Source: Streptomyces sp. AC558_RSS880
Lineage (GTDB): Bacteria > Actinomycetota > Actinomycetes > Streptomycetales > Streptomycetaceae
Assembly: GCF_019049255.1 (NCBI RefSeq)
Contig: NZ_JAGMUJ010000031.1
Coordinates: forward strand, 186,001-250,000
Direction: 5' to 3'
Length of the DNA stretch: 64,000 nucleotides
The translations under genes were made by a program, and so were the position numbers. Positions 1 to 9,857 of this stretch are shown piece by piece (the first letter of the stretch is position 1; every line of letters starts with the position of its first letter). The notes below the pieces were generated by a model, which ran no database searches, was not told where the DNA came from, and was given only the letters and a program-made list of their open reading frames with translations.

Positions 1-109
1 TCGCCGTGAATCGTTGGTCGAATGGGTTGGCCAGAGCTTGGCCGATGCCTACCATCGATCACCGCAAGACTTTGTGCACCGCCGCACAAGCTCTCCTCAG
101 GAGGTCTCC
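1..109. other. Leader region of the lipoprotein gene
   Basis: No convincing gene is seen here; short frames crossing it are antisense or out-of-frame shadows of the lipoprotein gene. It holds an inverted repeat TTGTGC-N6-GCACAA (72-77 and 84-89) and a smaller GGCCA/TGGCC hairpin near 29-43. The first repeat lies 10 nt before the ribosome binding site, so it could be an operator or an mRNA hairpin. The left edge is cut by the window. Confidence 0.35.
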
Positions 110-757
110 TTGCACCGCCGCCGTCGCACCGCGCTCCTCCTCACCGCCGCGATCGCCGCAGCGGCGCCCCTGCTCACCGCCTGCGGGAACGACGCGCACC
201 CCGGTGCGGCGGCCGTCGTCGGCGGCGAGCGGATCACCGTGTCGCAGCTGGAGAACCGGGTCGGCGAGGTCCGCGCGGCCCAGCGGGCGGCCGTACCGGA
301 CGACGCCCAGTACCAGCAGGCCATCGCCCGGACCGGCAGCCTCACCCGCGACACCCTGCACGGCATGGTCCTGGACCGGGTGCTGGAGCGTGCCGCGCGG
401 GACGCCGGCGTGACGGTCACGAACCGCGAGGTCCAGCGGATGCGGTCCGGTCTGGAGCAGCAGGCCGGCGGCGCCGAGGCGCTGGAGGCGGCCTGGCTGC
501 AGCAGTACGGCGTCCCGCCGCAGCGTCTCGACGCCAACCTCCGCCTCCAGGTGCAGGCCCAGAAGCTCGCCCAGCAGCTCGGCACCGACCCCGGCCGGCC
601 CGAGTTCTGGCAGGCGCTGTCGGAGGCGAGCGAGGAACTCGACGTCGACCTCAACCCGCGCTACGGCAGCTGGGACGTCGAGAAGAGCAGCCGTGTCGAC
701 GCGAAGACGCCGTGGGTACGGGACGTCACGGCGGCCGGGGCACCACAGACGCTCTGA
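110..757 (+). CDS. SurA N-terminal-domain-like lipoprotein
   Basis: Predicted secreted lipoprotein of 216 aa. I chose the TTG at 110 because AGGAGG lies 5 nt upstream (99-104) and the protein then begins with a normal signal peptide: basic residues (HRRRR), a hydrophobic run, and a lipobox LLTAC with Cys25 as the lipidated residue. The mature part (AAVVGGERITVSQLENRV) resembles the N-terminal domain of the SurA/PrsA peptidyl-prolyl isomerase family and is helix-rich afterwards. No parvulin catalytic domain is visible, so a chaperone-like role outside the membrane is an inference. It precedes mazG by 85 nt on the same strand. An in-frame ATG at 14 would put about 32 extra residues in front of the signal peptide and is unlikely. 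Confidence 0.75.
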   Translation: MHRRRRTALLLTAAIAAAAPLLTACGNDAHPGAAAVVGGERITVSQLENRVGEVRAAQRAAVPDDAQYQQAIARTGSLTRDTLHGMVLDRVLERAARDAGVTVTNREVQRMRSGLEQQAGGAEALEAAWLQQYGVPPQRLDANLRLQVQAQKLAQQLGTDPGRPEFWQALSEASEELDVDLNPRYGSWDVEKSSRVDAKTPWVRDVTAAGAPQTL

Positions 758-766
758 CCGGCTGCC

Positions 767-805
767 TGCGGACAACCGGCCTGTGGACAGCCCGCCTGTG
801 GACAA
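767..805 (-). repeat. Three DnaA-box-like 9-mers at 15-bp spacing
   Basis: TGCGGACAA (767-775), TGTGGACAG (782-790) and TGTGGACAA (797-805) recur exactly every 15 bp. The last is the reverse complement of TTGTCCACA, the preferred Streptomyces DnaA box; the other two each differ by one base. They lie between the lipoprotein stop codon and the mazG promoter. Confidence 0.5.
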
Positions 806-830
806 CTCGGGGACTGTCGGCAGGGTGGGC

Positions 831-836
831 TAGTTT
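831..836 (+). promoter_or_regulatory. Putative leaderless -10 box of mazG
   Basis: TAGTTT ends 6 nt before the GTG start at 843 and there is no good Shine-Dalgarno sequence. This TANNNT-N6-start layout is typical of leaderless actinobacterial mRNAs. No clear -35 box is seen. Confidence 0.4.
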
Positions 837-842
837 CGGAGC

Positions 843-1835
843 GTGAACGCAATCAGCCCCGCACCGAGCTCCGAGGCCGCCCCCGGCCGTGTCGTCCTGC
901 TCACCACCAGCCACCGCGTGGCGCCCGGCCTGCTGTCCTGGCCGGCCTGGCAGGCCCTGCACGCGGCCGACCGGGTGCTGTGCGCGGACGGCGCCCACCC
1001 GCAGCTGCCGTATCTGCGGGAGGCGGGGATACCGGTCGAGGAGGCCTCACCGACCGCCGAGGAGATCGTCGACGCCTGCGCCGGCGGGCGGACGGTGGTG
1101 GTCGTGGCGACGGGCGAGGGCGAGCCCGCGCTGACCGACGGGCTGGCCCGGCTGGCCGGGACCGGCAGGGTGCGGATGCCCGAGCTGGAGCTGCTGCCCG
1201 CCTCCTACGACCTGCCGGGCGCCCGGCTGCTCGACCTCGTGCAGGTGATGGACCGCATCCGCGCGGAGTGCCCGTGGTCGTCCCGGCAGACCCACAAGGG
1301 CCTGGCGAAGTACGGCATCGAGGAGGCGTACGAGCTCGTCGAGGCCATCGAGGAGGGCGACCGGGACGAGCTGCGCGAGGAGCTGGGGGACGTGCTCCTC
1401 CAGGTCGTCTTCCACGCGCGGATCGCCGAGGAGCACCCGGAGGAGCCGTTCTCCGTCGACGACGTGGCGGGGGGCATCGTGGCCAAGCTGATCCACCGGC
1501 ACCCGCACGTCTTCGGCGAGGCGACGGCGGACACCCCGGAGGACGTCAAGGCGCACTGGCTGCGGACCAAGGCGGAGGAGAAGCGGCGCAGCTCGGTGAC
1601 GGAGGGGGTGCCGCTCGGACAGCCCGGGCTGGCGCTGGCGGCGAAGCTGGGGTCGCGGGCGCGGACGGCGGGGCTGGACGTGCCGTTGCCGGCGGGGGAG
1701 GGGGTCGGCTACGAGCTGCTGGCGCTGGCGGTGCGGGCGGAGGCGGCGGGGATCGATCCGGAGGCGGCGTTGCGGGCCGCCGCGCGCGTCTATCGGGACG
1801 CGATACGGGCGACGGAGGGGCAGGGCGGAGGCTGA
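843..1835 (+). CDS. mazG: MazG family nucleoside triphosphate pyrophosphohydrolase
   Basis: Hydrolyses (d)NTPs to NMP and pyrophosphate, a house-cleaning role in the cytoplasm. Protein of 330 aa. The central MazG domain (about residues 135-215) shows the CPWSSRQTHKGL entry and the helical metal-binding pattern EEAYELVEAIEEGD followed by EELGDVLLQV. The first 120 residues look like a shortened remnant of the tetrapyrrole-methylase domain found in YabN-type fusions. The C-terminal third (GQPGLALAAKL to the end) looks like the second MazG repeat with its acidic metal ligands lost. The GTG start follows a TANNNT box by 6 nt, suggesting a leaderless transcript. It lies downstream of three DnaA-box-like repeats. 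Confidence 0.85.
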   Translation: MNAISPAPSSEAAPGRVVLLTTSHRVAPGLLSWPAWQALHAADRVLCADGAHPQLPYLREAGIPVEEASPTAEEIVDACAGGRTVVVVATGEGEPALTDGLARLAGTGRVRMPELELLPASYDLPGARLLDLVQVMDRIRAECPWSSRQTHKGLAKYGIEEAYELVEAIEEGDRDELREELGDVLLQVVFHARIAEEHPEEPFSVDDVAGGIVAKLIHRHPHVFGEATADTPEDVKAHWLRTKAEEKRRSSVTEGVPLGQPGLALAAKLGSRARTAGLDVPLPAGEGVGYELLALAVRAEAAGIDPEAALRAAARVYRDAIRATEGQGGG

Positions 1836-1928
1836 GCGCGGGGCGCGGGAACCGCGCGAACAACCGAACGCGCCCGCCACCCGAGCTCTCCCGCGCCGCC
1901 CTGCCGCCCCGCCCGTTAGGGTCGCCGC

Positions 1929-3191
1929 ATGCATGACCAGCCCACCCCTCCCGAGTTGTTCAGCTGGGAGTTCGCCGCCGATCCCTACCCCGCCTACGCC
2001 TGGCTGCGTGAGCACGAACCCGTGCGCAGGACGCGGCTGCCCAGCGGGGTGGAGGCGTGGCTGGTCACCCGGTACGCCGATGCCAAGCAGATCCTCGCCG
2101 ACGACCGGCTGTCCAAGAACCCCGCGCACCACGACGAGCCCGCGCACGCCAAGGGCAAGACCGGTATCCCCGGGGAGCGCCAGGCGGAGCTGATGACGCA
2201 TCTGCTGAACATCGACCCGCCGGACCACACCCGGCTGCGCCGGCTGGTCAGCAAGGCGTTCACCCCGCGCCGGGTCGCCGAGTTCGCGCCCCGCGTGCAG
2301 GAGCTCACCGACGGGCTCATCGACCGGTTCGCGGACAGCGGCTCCGCCGACCTCATCCACGAGTTCGCCTTCCCCCTCCCCATCTACGCCATCTGCGACC
2401 TGCTCGGCGTCCCGCGCGAGGACCAGGACGACTTCCGGGACTGGGCGGGCATGATGATCCGCCACGGCGGGGGGCCGCGCGGCGGGGTCGCCCGGTCCGT
2501 GAAGAAGATGCGCGGCTACCTCGCCGAGCTGATCCACCGCAAGCGTGAGGCGCTCCCCGCCGAACCCGCCCCCGGCGAGGACCTCATCTCCGGCCTCATC
2601 CGCGCCTCCGACCACGGTGAGCACCTCACCGAGAACGAGGCCGCCGCCATGGCGTTCATCCTGCTGTTCGCCGGTTTCGAGACCACCGTCAACCTGATCG
2701 GCAACGGCACCTACGCCCTGCTCACCCACCCCGGGCAGCGCGACCGCCTGCAGCGGGCCCTCGCCGCCGGGGAGCACGGGCTGCTGGAGACCGGTGTCGA
2801 GGAGCTCCTGCGTTACGACGGCCCCGTGGAACTCGCCACCTGGCGGTTCGCCACCGAGCCGGTCACCATCGGCGGACAGCGCATCGCGGCCGGCGACCCC
2901 GTCCTCGTCGTGCTCGCCGCCGCGGACCGGGACCCGGAGCGGTTCGCCGACCCGGACGTGCTCGACCTCGGCCGGCGCGACAACCAGCATCTGGGGTACG
3001 GCCACGGCATCCACTACTGCCTGGGCGCCCCGCTGGCCCGTCTGGAGGGCCGGACCGCGCTCGCCACCCTGCTGACGCGTCTGCCGGACCTGCGGCTCGC
3101 GGTGGAACCGGCCGAACTCCGCTGGCGGGGCGGGCTCATCATGCGCGGACTGCGCACGCTCCCGGTGGAGTTCACTCCTCCGCGGAAGTGA
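1929..3191 (+). CDS. Cytochrome P450
   Basis: Soluble bacterial P450 monooxygenase of 420 aa, the usual length. The I-helix oxygen-activation motif AGFETT lies around residues 248-253, the K-helix ExxR at E292-R295 (EELLR), and the heme loop GYGHGIHYCLGAPLARLEG carries the axial thiolate Cys364. It needs ferredoxin and reductase partners, and none is encoded next to it. The substrate cannot be read from the sequence; actinomycete P450s of this class hydroxylate xenobiotics or secondary metabolites. The ATG at 1929 is preceded by TAGGGT and six bases with no ribosome binding site, so translation is probably leaderless. It is monocistronic, ending 198 nt before the next gene. Confidence 0.9.
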   Translation: MHDQPTPPELFSWEFAADPYPAYAWLREHEPVRRTRLPSGVEAWLVTRYADAKQILADDRLSKNPAHHDEPAHAKGKTGIPGERQAELMTHLLNIDPPDHTRLRRLVSKAFTPRRVAEFAPRVQELTDGLIDRFADSGSADLIHEFAFPLPIYAICDLLGVPREDQDDFRDWAGMMIRHGGGPRGGVARSVKKMRGYLAELIHRKREALPAEPAPGEDLISGLIRASDHGEHLTENEAAAMAFILLFAGFETTVNLIGNGTYALLTHPGQRDRLQRALAAGEHGLLETGVEELLRYDGPVELATWRFATEPVTIGGQRIAAGDPVLVVLAAADRDPERFADPDVLDLGRRDNQHLGYGHGIHYCLGAPLARLEGRTALATLLTRLPDLRLAVEPAELRWRGGLIMRGLRTLPVEFTPPRK

Positions 3192-3286
3192 CGGACCGGG
3201 CCGCCGTCCGCCGTGCCCCCGAGCGGGCCAGCGCAAACATGACACGCCCTCAACTCTGTGATCTTCACGTGATCTGCGCGGCATGA

Positions 3287-3318
3287 ACTTGTGACAAGTG
3301 ATCGTCTGCGGATACGTT
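3287..3318 (+). promoter_or_regulatory. Promoter with operator-like palindrome upstream of first rpf gene
   Basis: A perfect odd palindrome ACTTGTGACAAGT (3287-3299) overlaps a -35-like TGTGAC (3290-3295). It is followed after 17 nt by the -10-like TACGTT (3313-3318). Three copies of GTGATC (3258, 3269, 3298) lie in and around it. The regulator is unknown. Confidence 0.4.
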
Positions 3319-3389
3319 CACCCATCAAGTGCGGCACATCGAGTTCCACTCGCCGCGCCGGTCATTGCTGTCTTGCGAAAGGTTTCCGC

Positions 3390-4412
3390 ATGCTCTCCGG
3401 AAACGGTCGGCACCGTCGCCCCCGCCAGGCTCCGGCTCTCCTCGTCGCGGCCGGAGTGACCGGCTCCGCCATCGCGATCCCGCTCCTCGGGGCCGGCAGC
3501 GCCAGCGCGGCCGACGGCGCGACCTGGGACCGGGTCGCCGAATGCGAGAGCGGCGGTTCGTGGAGCCAGAACACCGGCAACGGCTACTACGGCGGCCTGC
3601 AGTTGACCCAGGACGACTGGGAGAACTACGGCGGTCTGGACTACGCGACCAGCCCCGACCAGGCCAGCCGCGGCCAGCAGATAGCCGTGGCCGAGAGAAT
3701 CCTCGCCGACCAGGGGGTCGGCGCGTGGCGCACCTGCGGACTGACGGCGGGCCTCGGCCAGGACTCGACGTCGGCCGACATCGACACGGGTGTGGCGGAG
3801 GACTCGACCTCGGACGCGTCCGACTCCTCCGGCTCTTCGGACTCGTCCGGATCATCGGACTCCGGCGATCCGTCCGCTTCGTCCTCCCCGTCGGCCACGC
3901 CGGGATCGTCGACCGACGCCGAGGGGGCGGAGGACGGCGAGGGCGCTGCCGGCGAATCGGCCAAGTCCGACAAGCCGAGCGACTCGGGCACGGATTCGGA
4001 CACCGGCTCCGGTGACGGATCCGGCACCTCCCCCTCCGCCTCGGCCACCCCCAAGAGTGACGAGTCGGACAAGTCCGGGCAGACCACCGGCTCTTCCGAA
4101 CTCGCCGACACCGAAGGCACCGGCACCGGCCGCCACCGCGGCGTCAGTGCCGAGGAGGGTGAGGCGGAGGACCGTACGCAGGAAACGTCCGGTCGGCATG
4201 CCTCGCGCGGCACCGACGCCTCGCGCGATGCCGCCGACGGTTCGTACACCGTGCGCACCGGCGACAGTCTCTCGTCCATCGCCGACTCCCTTGAGCTGGG
4301 CGGCGGATGGCGGTCGCTCTACGCCGAGAACGAGCAGGTCGTCGGCGCCGACCCGGACCTCATCCTGCCGGGCCAGGAGCTCGAGGTCGGGGTCGAACCG
4401 GGCGAAAAGTGA
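3390..4412 (+). CDS. Resuscitation-promoting factor with LysM domain
   Basis: Secreted muralytic enzyme of 340 aa that cleaves peptidoglycan and helps dormant cells or spores resume growth. The ATG at 3390 follows GAAAGG by 7 nt. Order of parts: a signal peptide ending near ASA (residue 40), an Rpf transglycosylase-like domain (about 41-120) with the catalytic Glu53 in CESGG and the aromatic GNGYYGGLQ motif, a long Ser/Asp/Gly-rich linker (about 130-270), and a C-terminal LysM domain ([17 protein letters not shown] onward). The linker is much longer and more acidic than in the next gene. It corresponds by synteny to the second Rpf of the S. coelicolor pair (SCO3098, which I recall as rpfC). 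It lacks the riboswitch found in front of its neighbour. Confidence 0.88.
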   Translation: MLSGNGRHRRPRQAPALLVAAGVTGSAIAIPLLGAGSASAADGATWDRVAECESGGSWSQNTGNGYYGGLQLTQDDWENYGGLDYATSPDQASRGQQIAVAERILADQGVGAWRTCGLTAGLGQDSTSADIDTGVAEDSTSDASDSSGSSDSSGSSDSGDPSASSSPSATPGSSTDAEGAEDGEGAAGESAKSDKPSDSGTDSDTGSGDGSGTSPSASATPKSDESDKSGQTTGSSELADTEGTGTGRHRGVSAEEGEAEDRTQETSGRHASRGTDASRDAADGSYTVRTGDSLSSIADSLELGGGWRSLYAENEQVVGADPDLILPGQELEVGVEPGEK

Positions 4413-4580
4413 CGCTCGAAAAAGCGTGGGCCCGGCGACAGTTGGCGTCATGGTTCGCGATGAATGTCCGGTTTAAAGGCTGTGAGAGATAGGTCTCAGA
4501 AGACCTGATCGTCTTTGAAATTCCGCGGATCGCGTGTCTACGGTCGTGATCGCTCGCCACCGCGGGCCCCGGCTGCCGCC

Positions 4581-5525
<945 letters not shown>

Positions 5526-5542
5526 GCGGCTGCCCCACGGCT

Positions 5543-5590
5543 CCCCGCCCCGGTGCGTCTTCCCCCGTACGCGCCGGGGCGGGGTTTTTG
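5543..5590 (+). terminator. Rho-independent terminator of rpfA
   Basis: A 16-bp stem (5543-5558 with 5569-5584, one U-G pair), a 10-nt loop and then TTTTTG. It is one of the few hairpins in the window with a real U-tract. Confidence 0.9.
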
Positions 5591-5593
5591 TGA

Positions 5594-7039
<1,446 letters not shown>

Positions 7040-7059
7040 CACCCGTAGGCAGCGTCGTA

Positions 7060-7104
7060 CGTACGTCCCCGTACCCGGTCCCGTACCGTGTGCGGGGACG
7101 TACG
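7060..7104 (+). terminator. Inverted repeat after eno
   Basis: Twelve-base perfect arms CGTACGTCCCCG (7060-7071) and CGGGGACGTACG (7093-7104) enclose a 21-nt loop. No U-tract follows. It lies 40 nt upstream of the divIC start and may end or attenuate eno transcripts. Confidence 0.5.
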
Positions 7105-7143
7105 CACGTATGAAGGCGAACGAAGGCGAACCGGAGGCGGAAC

Positions 7144-7620
7144 ATGGCGGTCAAGGACCGGGACCGTTTCTCCACCGCGACCAGGATCCGGCTGATCGGC
7201 GAGCAGACCGCGGCCCGGGTCTACCGTTCGCAGACCAAGCGCCAGGCCCGCCGCTCCCGGCTGACCGGCCGGGCCGCGCTGCTCGCCCTGGTGGTCTGCT
7301 CCCTGATCGTCGCCCTCGCCTATCCCATGCGGCAGTACGTCTCCCAGCGCGCGGACATCGCCGACCTCCGGCAGGAGCAGGACGAGACCCGCCAGCGGGT
7401 CGAACGGCTGCGCGACATGAAGGCGCGCTGGCAGGACGACGCGTACGCCGAGCAGGAGATCCGCAGGCGGCTGCACTACGTCATGCCCGGCGAGACCGGC
7501 TACATCGTCATCGACCCGGGTGCGGCGGACAAGTCCCGCACGGATCTCGAAGCCGCCGACCGTCCCTGGTACGCGAACGTCTGGGACGGCGTCGACAAGG
7601 CCGACGCCGCCGGCCAGTGA
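7144..7620 (+). CDS. divIC: Septum formation initiator DivIC/FtsB
   Basis: Bitopic membrane protein of 158 aa from the divisome FtsB/DivIC family, which links FtsL and FtsQ in septal wall synthesis. A basic cytoplasmic N-terminus is followed by one membrane segment (about 42-58, RAALLALVVCSLIVALAYP) and a coiled coil (about 68-95, ADIADLRQEQDETRQRVERLR). The usual LHYVMPGETGYIV segment comes after it. GGAGG precedes the ATG. In Streptomyces this gene is dispensable for growth but needed for efficient sporulation septation (recall from S. coelicolor). Confidence 0.88.
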   Translation: MAVKDRDRFSTATRIRLIGEQTAARVYRSQTKRQARRSRLTGRAALLALVVCSLIVALAYPMRQYVSQRADIADLRQEQDETRQRVERLRDMKARWQDDAYAEQEIRRRLHYVMPGETGYIVIDPGAADKSRTDLEAADRPWYANVWDGVDKADAAGQ

Positions 7621-7651
7621 CCCTTTGCAGAAAGCCGTAAGAAAGACAGCT

Positions 7652-8185
7652 ATGGACATGCCCCCGCCCACGACCCCGCGCACCGAGCCCACCGACGCGG
7701 ACGTCGAGGCCTTCAAGCAGCAGCTCGGGCGGCCCCCGCGCGGACTGCGCGCCATCGCGCACCGCTGCCCCTGCGGGCAGCCGGACGTCGTGGAGACCGC
7801 GCCGAGGCTGCCCGACGGCACCCCCTTCCCGACGCTCTACTACCTCACCTGCCCGAAGGCGAACTCCGCGATCGGCACGCTGGAGGCGAACGGCGTGATG
7901 AAGGAGATGACGGAGCGGCTGGCCACCGACCCCGAGCTGGCGGCCGCGTACCGCGCGGCGCACGAGGACTACATCCGGCGCCGCGACGAGATCGAGGAGC
8001 TGAAGAACTTCCCCAGCGCGGGCGGCATGCCGGACCGCGTGAAGTGCCTGCACGTGCTGGTCGCCCACTCGCTGGCCGCGGGCCCCGGGGTCAACCCGCT
8101 GGGTGACGAGGCGCTGGCGATGCTGCCCGAGTGGTGGCGCAAGGGCGCCTGCGTGACGCTTCCCGCGAAGGAGGAGGACCGGTGA
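7652..8185 (+). CDS. DUF501 family protein
   Basis: Cytoplasmic protein of 177 aa and of unknown function, conserved between divIC and ppx in actinobacteria. The ATG at 7652 (MDMPPPTTPRTEPTDADVEAF) is chosen because the upstream part of the frame overlaps divIC. Recognisable DUF501 segments are the paired cysteines in HRCPCGQPDVVET, FPTLYYLTCPKANSAIGTLE, a charged helix DEDYIRRRDEIE-like stretch and GGMPDRVKCLHVLVAHSLAAGPGVNPLGDEA. Its stop overlaps the next start by 4 nt (GTGA), so the two are translationally coupled. Confidence 0.8.
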   Translation: MDMPPPTTPRTEPTDADVEAFKQQLGRPPRGLRAIAHRCPCGQPDVVETAPRLPDGTPFPTLYYLTCPKANSAIGTLEANGVMKEMTERLATDPELAAAYRAAHEDYIRRRDEIEELKNFPSAGGMPDRVKCLHVLVAHSLAAGPGVNPLGDEALAMLPEWWRKGACVTLPAKEEDR

Positions 8186-9135
8186 CCCGAGTCGCCGCCA
8201 TCGACTGCGGTACGAACTCCATCCGGCTGCTGGTGGCCGACGCCGACCCGGACACGGGCGAACTGACGGACCTGGACCGCCGTATGACGATCGTACGGCT
8301 CGGCCAGGGCGTCGACCGTACGGGCCGGCTGGCGCCCGAGGCGCTGGAGCGGACGTTCGCCGCCTGCCGCGAGTACGCGGAGATCATCAAGGAGCACGGC
8401 GCGGAGCACCTGCGCTTCGTCGCCACCTCCGCCTCCCGCGACGCCGAGAACCGCGACGAGTTCGTGCGCGGGGTGCTGGACATCCTGGGCGTGGAGCCCG
8501 AGGTCATCACCGGTGACCAGGAGGCCGAGTTCTCCTTCACCGGGGCCACCAGGGAGCTGACGGGCCGGACCGACCTGCACCGCCCGTTCCTGGTCGTGGA
8601 CATCGGCGGCGGCTCGACCGAGTTCGTCATCGGTGACGACCACGTCCGTGCCGCCCGCTCCGTGGACGTCGGCTGCGTACGGATGACCGAGCGGCACCTG
8701 GTGCGGGACGGGGCCGTGACGGACCCGCCGACCGGGGAGCAGATCGCGGCGATGCGCGCCGACATCGAGGCCGCCCTCGACCACGCCGAGGAGACGGTCC
8801 CGTTGCGCGAGGCGCACACCCTGGTCGGCCTGGCGGGCTCGGTCACGACCGTGTCGGCGATCGCCCAGGACCTCCCCGAGTACGACTCCGAGGCCATCCA
8901 CCACTCCCGGGTCTCCCGCGACCGCGTCCGCGAGATCACCGAGTGGCTGCTGCGGTCCACCCATGCCGAGCGCGCGGCGGTGCCCTCCATGCATCCGGGC
9001 CGGGTCGACGTGATCGGCGCCGGGGCCCTGGTCCTCCTGGCGATCATGGAACGGATCGGTGCGGAGGAGGTCGTGGTGTCGGAGCACGACATCCTCGACG
9101 GCATCGCCTGGAGTTGCGCCTCCGAGACGCGTTAA
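8182..9135 (+). CDS. Ppx/GppA family phosphatase
   Basis: Exopolyphosphatase or pppGpp phosphatase of 317 aa from the sugar kinase/Hsp70/actin fold. It begins VAAIDCGTNSIRLLVAD (phosphate-1 loop), has RFVATSASRDAENRDEF, the second phosphate loop VVDIGGGSTEFVIG and VGLAGSVTT. The GTG at 8182 overlaps the DUF501 stop. The C-terminus (ILDGIAWSCASETR) appears altered: the last 15-17 codons are repeated twice downstream, once directly after the stop (9141-9186) and once beyond the toxin-antitoxin genes (9822-9857, ending LLDGIARSIA). The catalytic region is intact, so the enzyme is probably functional. Confidence 0.88.
   Translation: MTRVAAIDCGTNSIRLLVADADPDTGELTDLDRRMTIVRLGQGVDRTGRLAPEALERTFAACREYAEIIKEHGAEHLRFVATSASRDAENRDEFVRGVLDILGVEPEVITGDQEAEFSFTGATRELTGRTDLHRPFLVVDIGGGSTEFVIGDDHVRAARSVDVGCVRMTERHLVRDGAVTDPPTGEQIAAMRADIEAALDHAEETVPLREAHTLVGLAGSVTTVSAIAQDLPEYDSEAIHHSRVSRDRVREITEWLLRSTHAERAAVPSMHPGRVDVIGAGALVLLAIMERIGAEEVVVSEHDILDGIAWSCASETR
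9092..9108 (+). repeat. ppx 3'-end repeat, copy 1
   Basis: TCCTCGACGGCATCGCC lies inside the ppx coding end. The same 17 bases recur at 9828-9844, beyond the toxin-antitoxin pair. Confidence 0.85.
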
Positions 9136-9140
9136 GGAGC

Positions 9141-9186
9141 GATCCTCGACGGCATAGCTCACAGCTGCGCCGCCGAGGCGCGCTGA
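9141..9186 (+). repeat. ppx 3'-end repeat, copy 2 (diverged)
   Basis: Directly after the ppx stop codon, a second reading ILDGIAHSCAAEAR-stop repeats the last residues of ppx with a few substitutions. It shares TCCTCGACGGCAT (9143-9155) with copies 1 and 3. Confidence 0.8.
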
Positions 9187-9223
9187 GCGGCACTGCCAGG
9201 CGATGCCGGCACCAGGCGGGGCG

Positions 9224-9493
9224 TCACAGGTTGCGGTAGACGTCCCGCCGGTCGCCCACCTTGACCACGAGGACGACGAGTTCTCCATCGTTGATCTGAT
9301 AGGCGACTCTGTAGCTTCCGACCCGGAGCCGGTAGAGGCCCGACGGGCCGGTGAGCTTCTTGACGTCGGCGTCCTGGCGGTACGGGTCGTCACCGAGTGC
9401 GGTCAACGCGGTCAGGATGCGCATGGCGTCGGGTCGGCTGATCGCCCGAAGCTGACGCTGTGCCGCCGTGGTGAACCGGAAGGCGTACTTCAC
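9224..9493 (-). CDS. RelE/ParE-superfamily toxin
   Basis: Small basic protein of 89 aa. The ends MKYAFRFTTAAQRQLRAISR and LYRLRVGSYRVAYQINDGELVVLVVKVGDRRDVYR fit the RelE fold, whose members cut mRNA on the ribosome. The conserved RVGSYRV-hYQI-D-VGHR-like core is present as RVGSYRVAYQI and VGDRRDVYR. The GTG start overlaps the antitoxin stop by 4 nt, the classical type II arrangement with the antitoxin first. The module sits on the strand opposite to ppx and ndh, between two copies of the ppx 3' end, which suggests acquisition. Confidence 0.87.
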   Translation of the reverse strand: MKYAFRFTTAAQRQLRAISRPDAMRILTALTALGDDPYRQDADVKKLTGPSGLYRLRVGSYRVAYQINDGELVVLVVKVGDRRDVYRNL

Positions 9494-9762
9494 GCGGCCT
9501 CGCCGTCCTGCTCGGTGAACAGGTCCGCCAGCAGTTCCGCCATCGTCACGGTGGTGCCGCCCTCCGCCAGAACAGCTTCGGCCTCGCGCGCCAACATCAC
9601 GTCGGCGGCTTCCTCCAACGCTTCGAAGTCCGAGATCGGGACCACGGCCGCCACCGGTGCGCCGTTGCGCGTGATGACGGTCGGGACACCTTCCTCGGCC
9701 CGGTTGATGTGGTCGGCGAGGTGCGCGCGGGCTTCCCGTACGGTCACGGTGTTCTCAGTCAT
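9490..9762 (-). CDS. Phd/YefM-type antitoxin
   Basis: Antitoxin of 90 aa paired with the RelE-like toxin. The start MTENTVTVREARAHL at 9762 is preferred; the frame extends 12 residues further but that part overlaps the promoter-like repeats. The N-terminal half (VREARAHLADHINRAEEGVPTVITRNGAPVAAVVPISDFEAL) is the DNA-binding Phd/YefM fold. The C-terminal half is an acidic tail expected to wrap the toxin. There is no good Shine-Dalgarno and a TACACT box lies close to the ATG, so the mRNA may be leaderless. Autorepression at the adjacent GTGTAC repeats is likely by analogy with the family. Confidence 0.85.
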   Translation of the reverse strand: MTENTVTVREARAHLADHINRAEEGVPTVITRNGAPVAAVVPISDFEALEEAADVMLAREAEAVLAEGGTTVTMAELLADLFTEQDGEAA

Positions 9763-9769
9763 GAAGGAA

Positions 9770-9791
9770 GTGTACTCATCGGCGTGTACAC
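9770..9791 (-). promoter_or_regulatory. Toxin-antitoxin operator/promoter
   Basis: GTGTAC (9770-9775) and the palindrome GTGTACAC (9784-9791) lie 8-30 nt upstream of the antitoxin ATG and overlap a -10-like TACACT on the minus strand. Phd/YefM antitoxins usually autorepress at such repeated palindromes. Confidence 0.5.
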
Positions 9792-9821
9792 GGCGCATCC
9801 GTGACGGGAAACGCGTTCGTG

Positions 9822-9857
9822 CGCGCTCCTCGACGGCATCGCCCGGTCCATCGCCTA
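9822..9857 (+). repeat. ppx 3'-end repeat, copy 3
   Basis: Reads ALLDGIARSIA-stop in frame with itself and shares 17 exact bases with the ppx coding end. It lies directly after the toxin-antitoxin promoter, so the module is bracketed by ppx 3'-end copies. Confidence 0.8.

Noticed and set aside
3258..3275. Crp binding site before the first rpf gene
   Set aside because: GTGATCTTCACGTGAT resembles parts of a Crp site but does not match the expected GTG-N6-GNCAC layout.
1047..3284. Long minus-strand open frame over mazG and P450
   Set aside because: A GC-skew shadow: low-complexity composition, no domain, and complete overlap with two genes having clear motifs.
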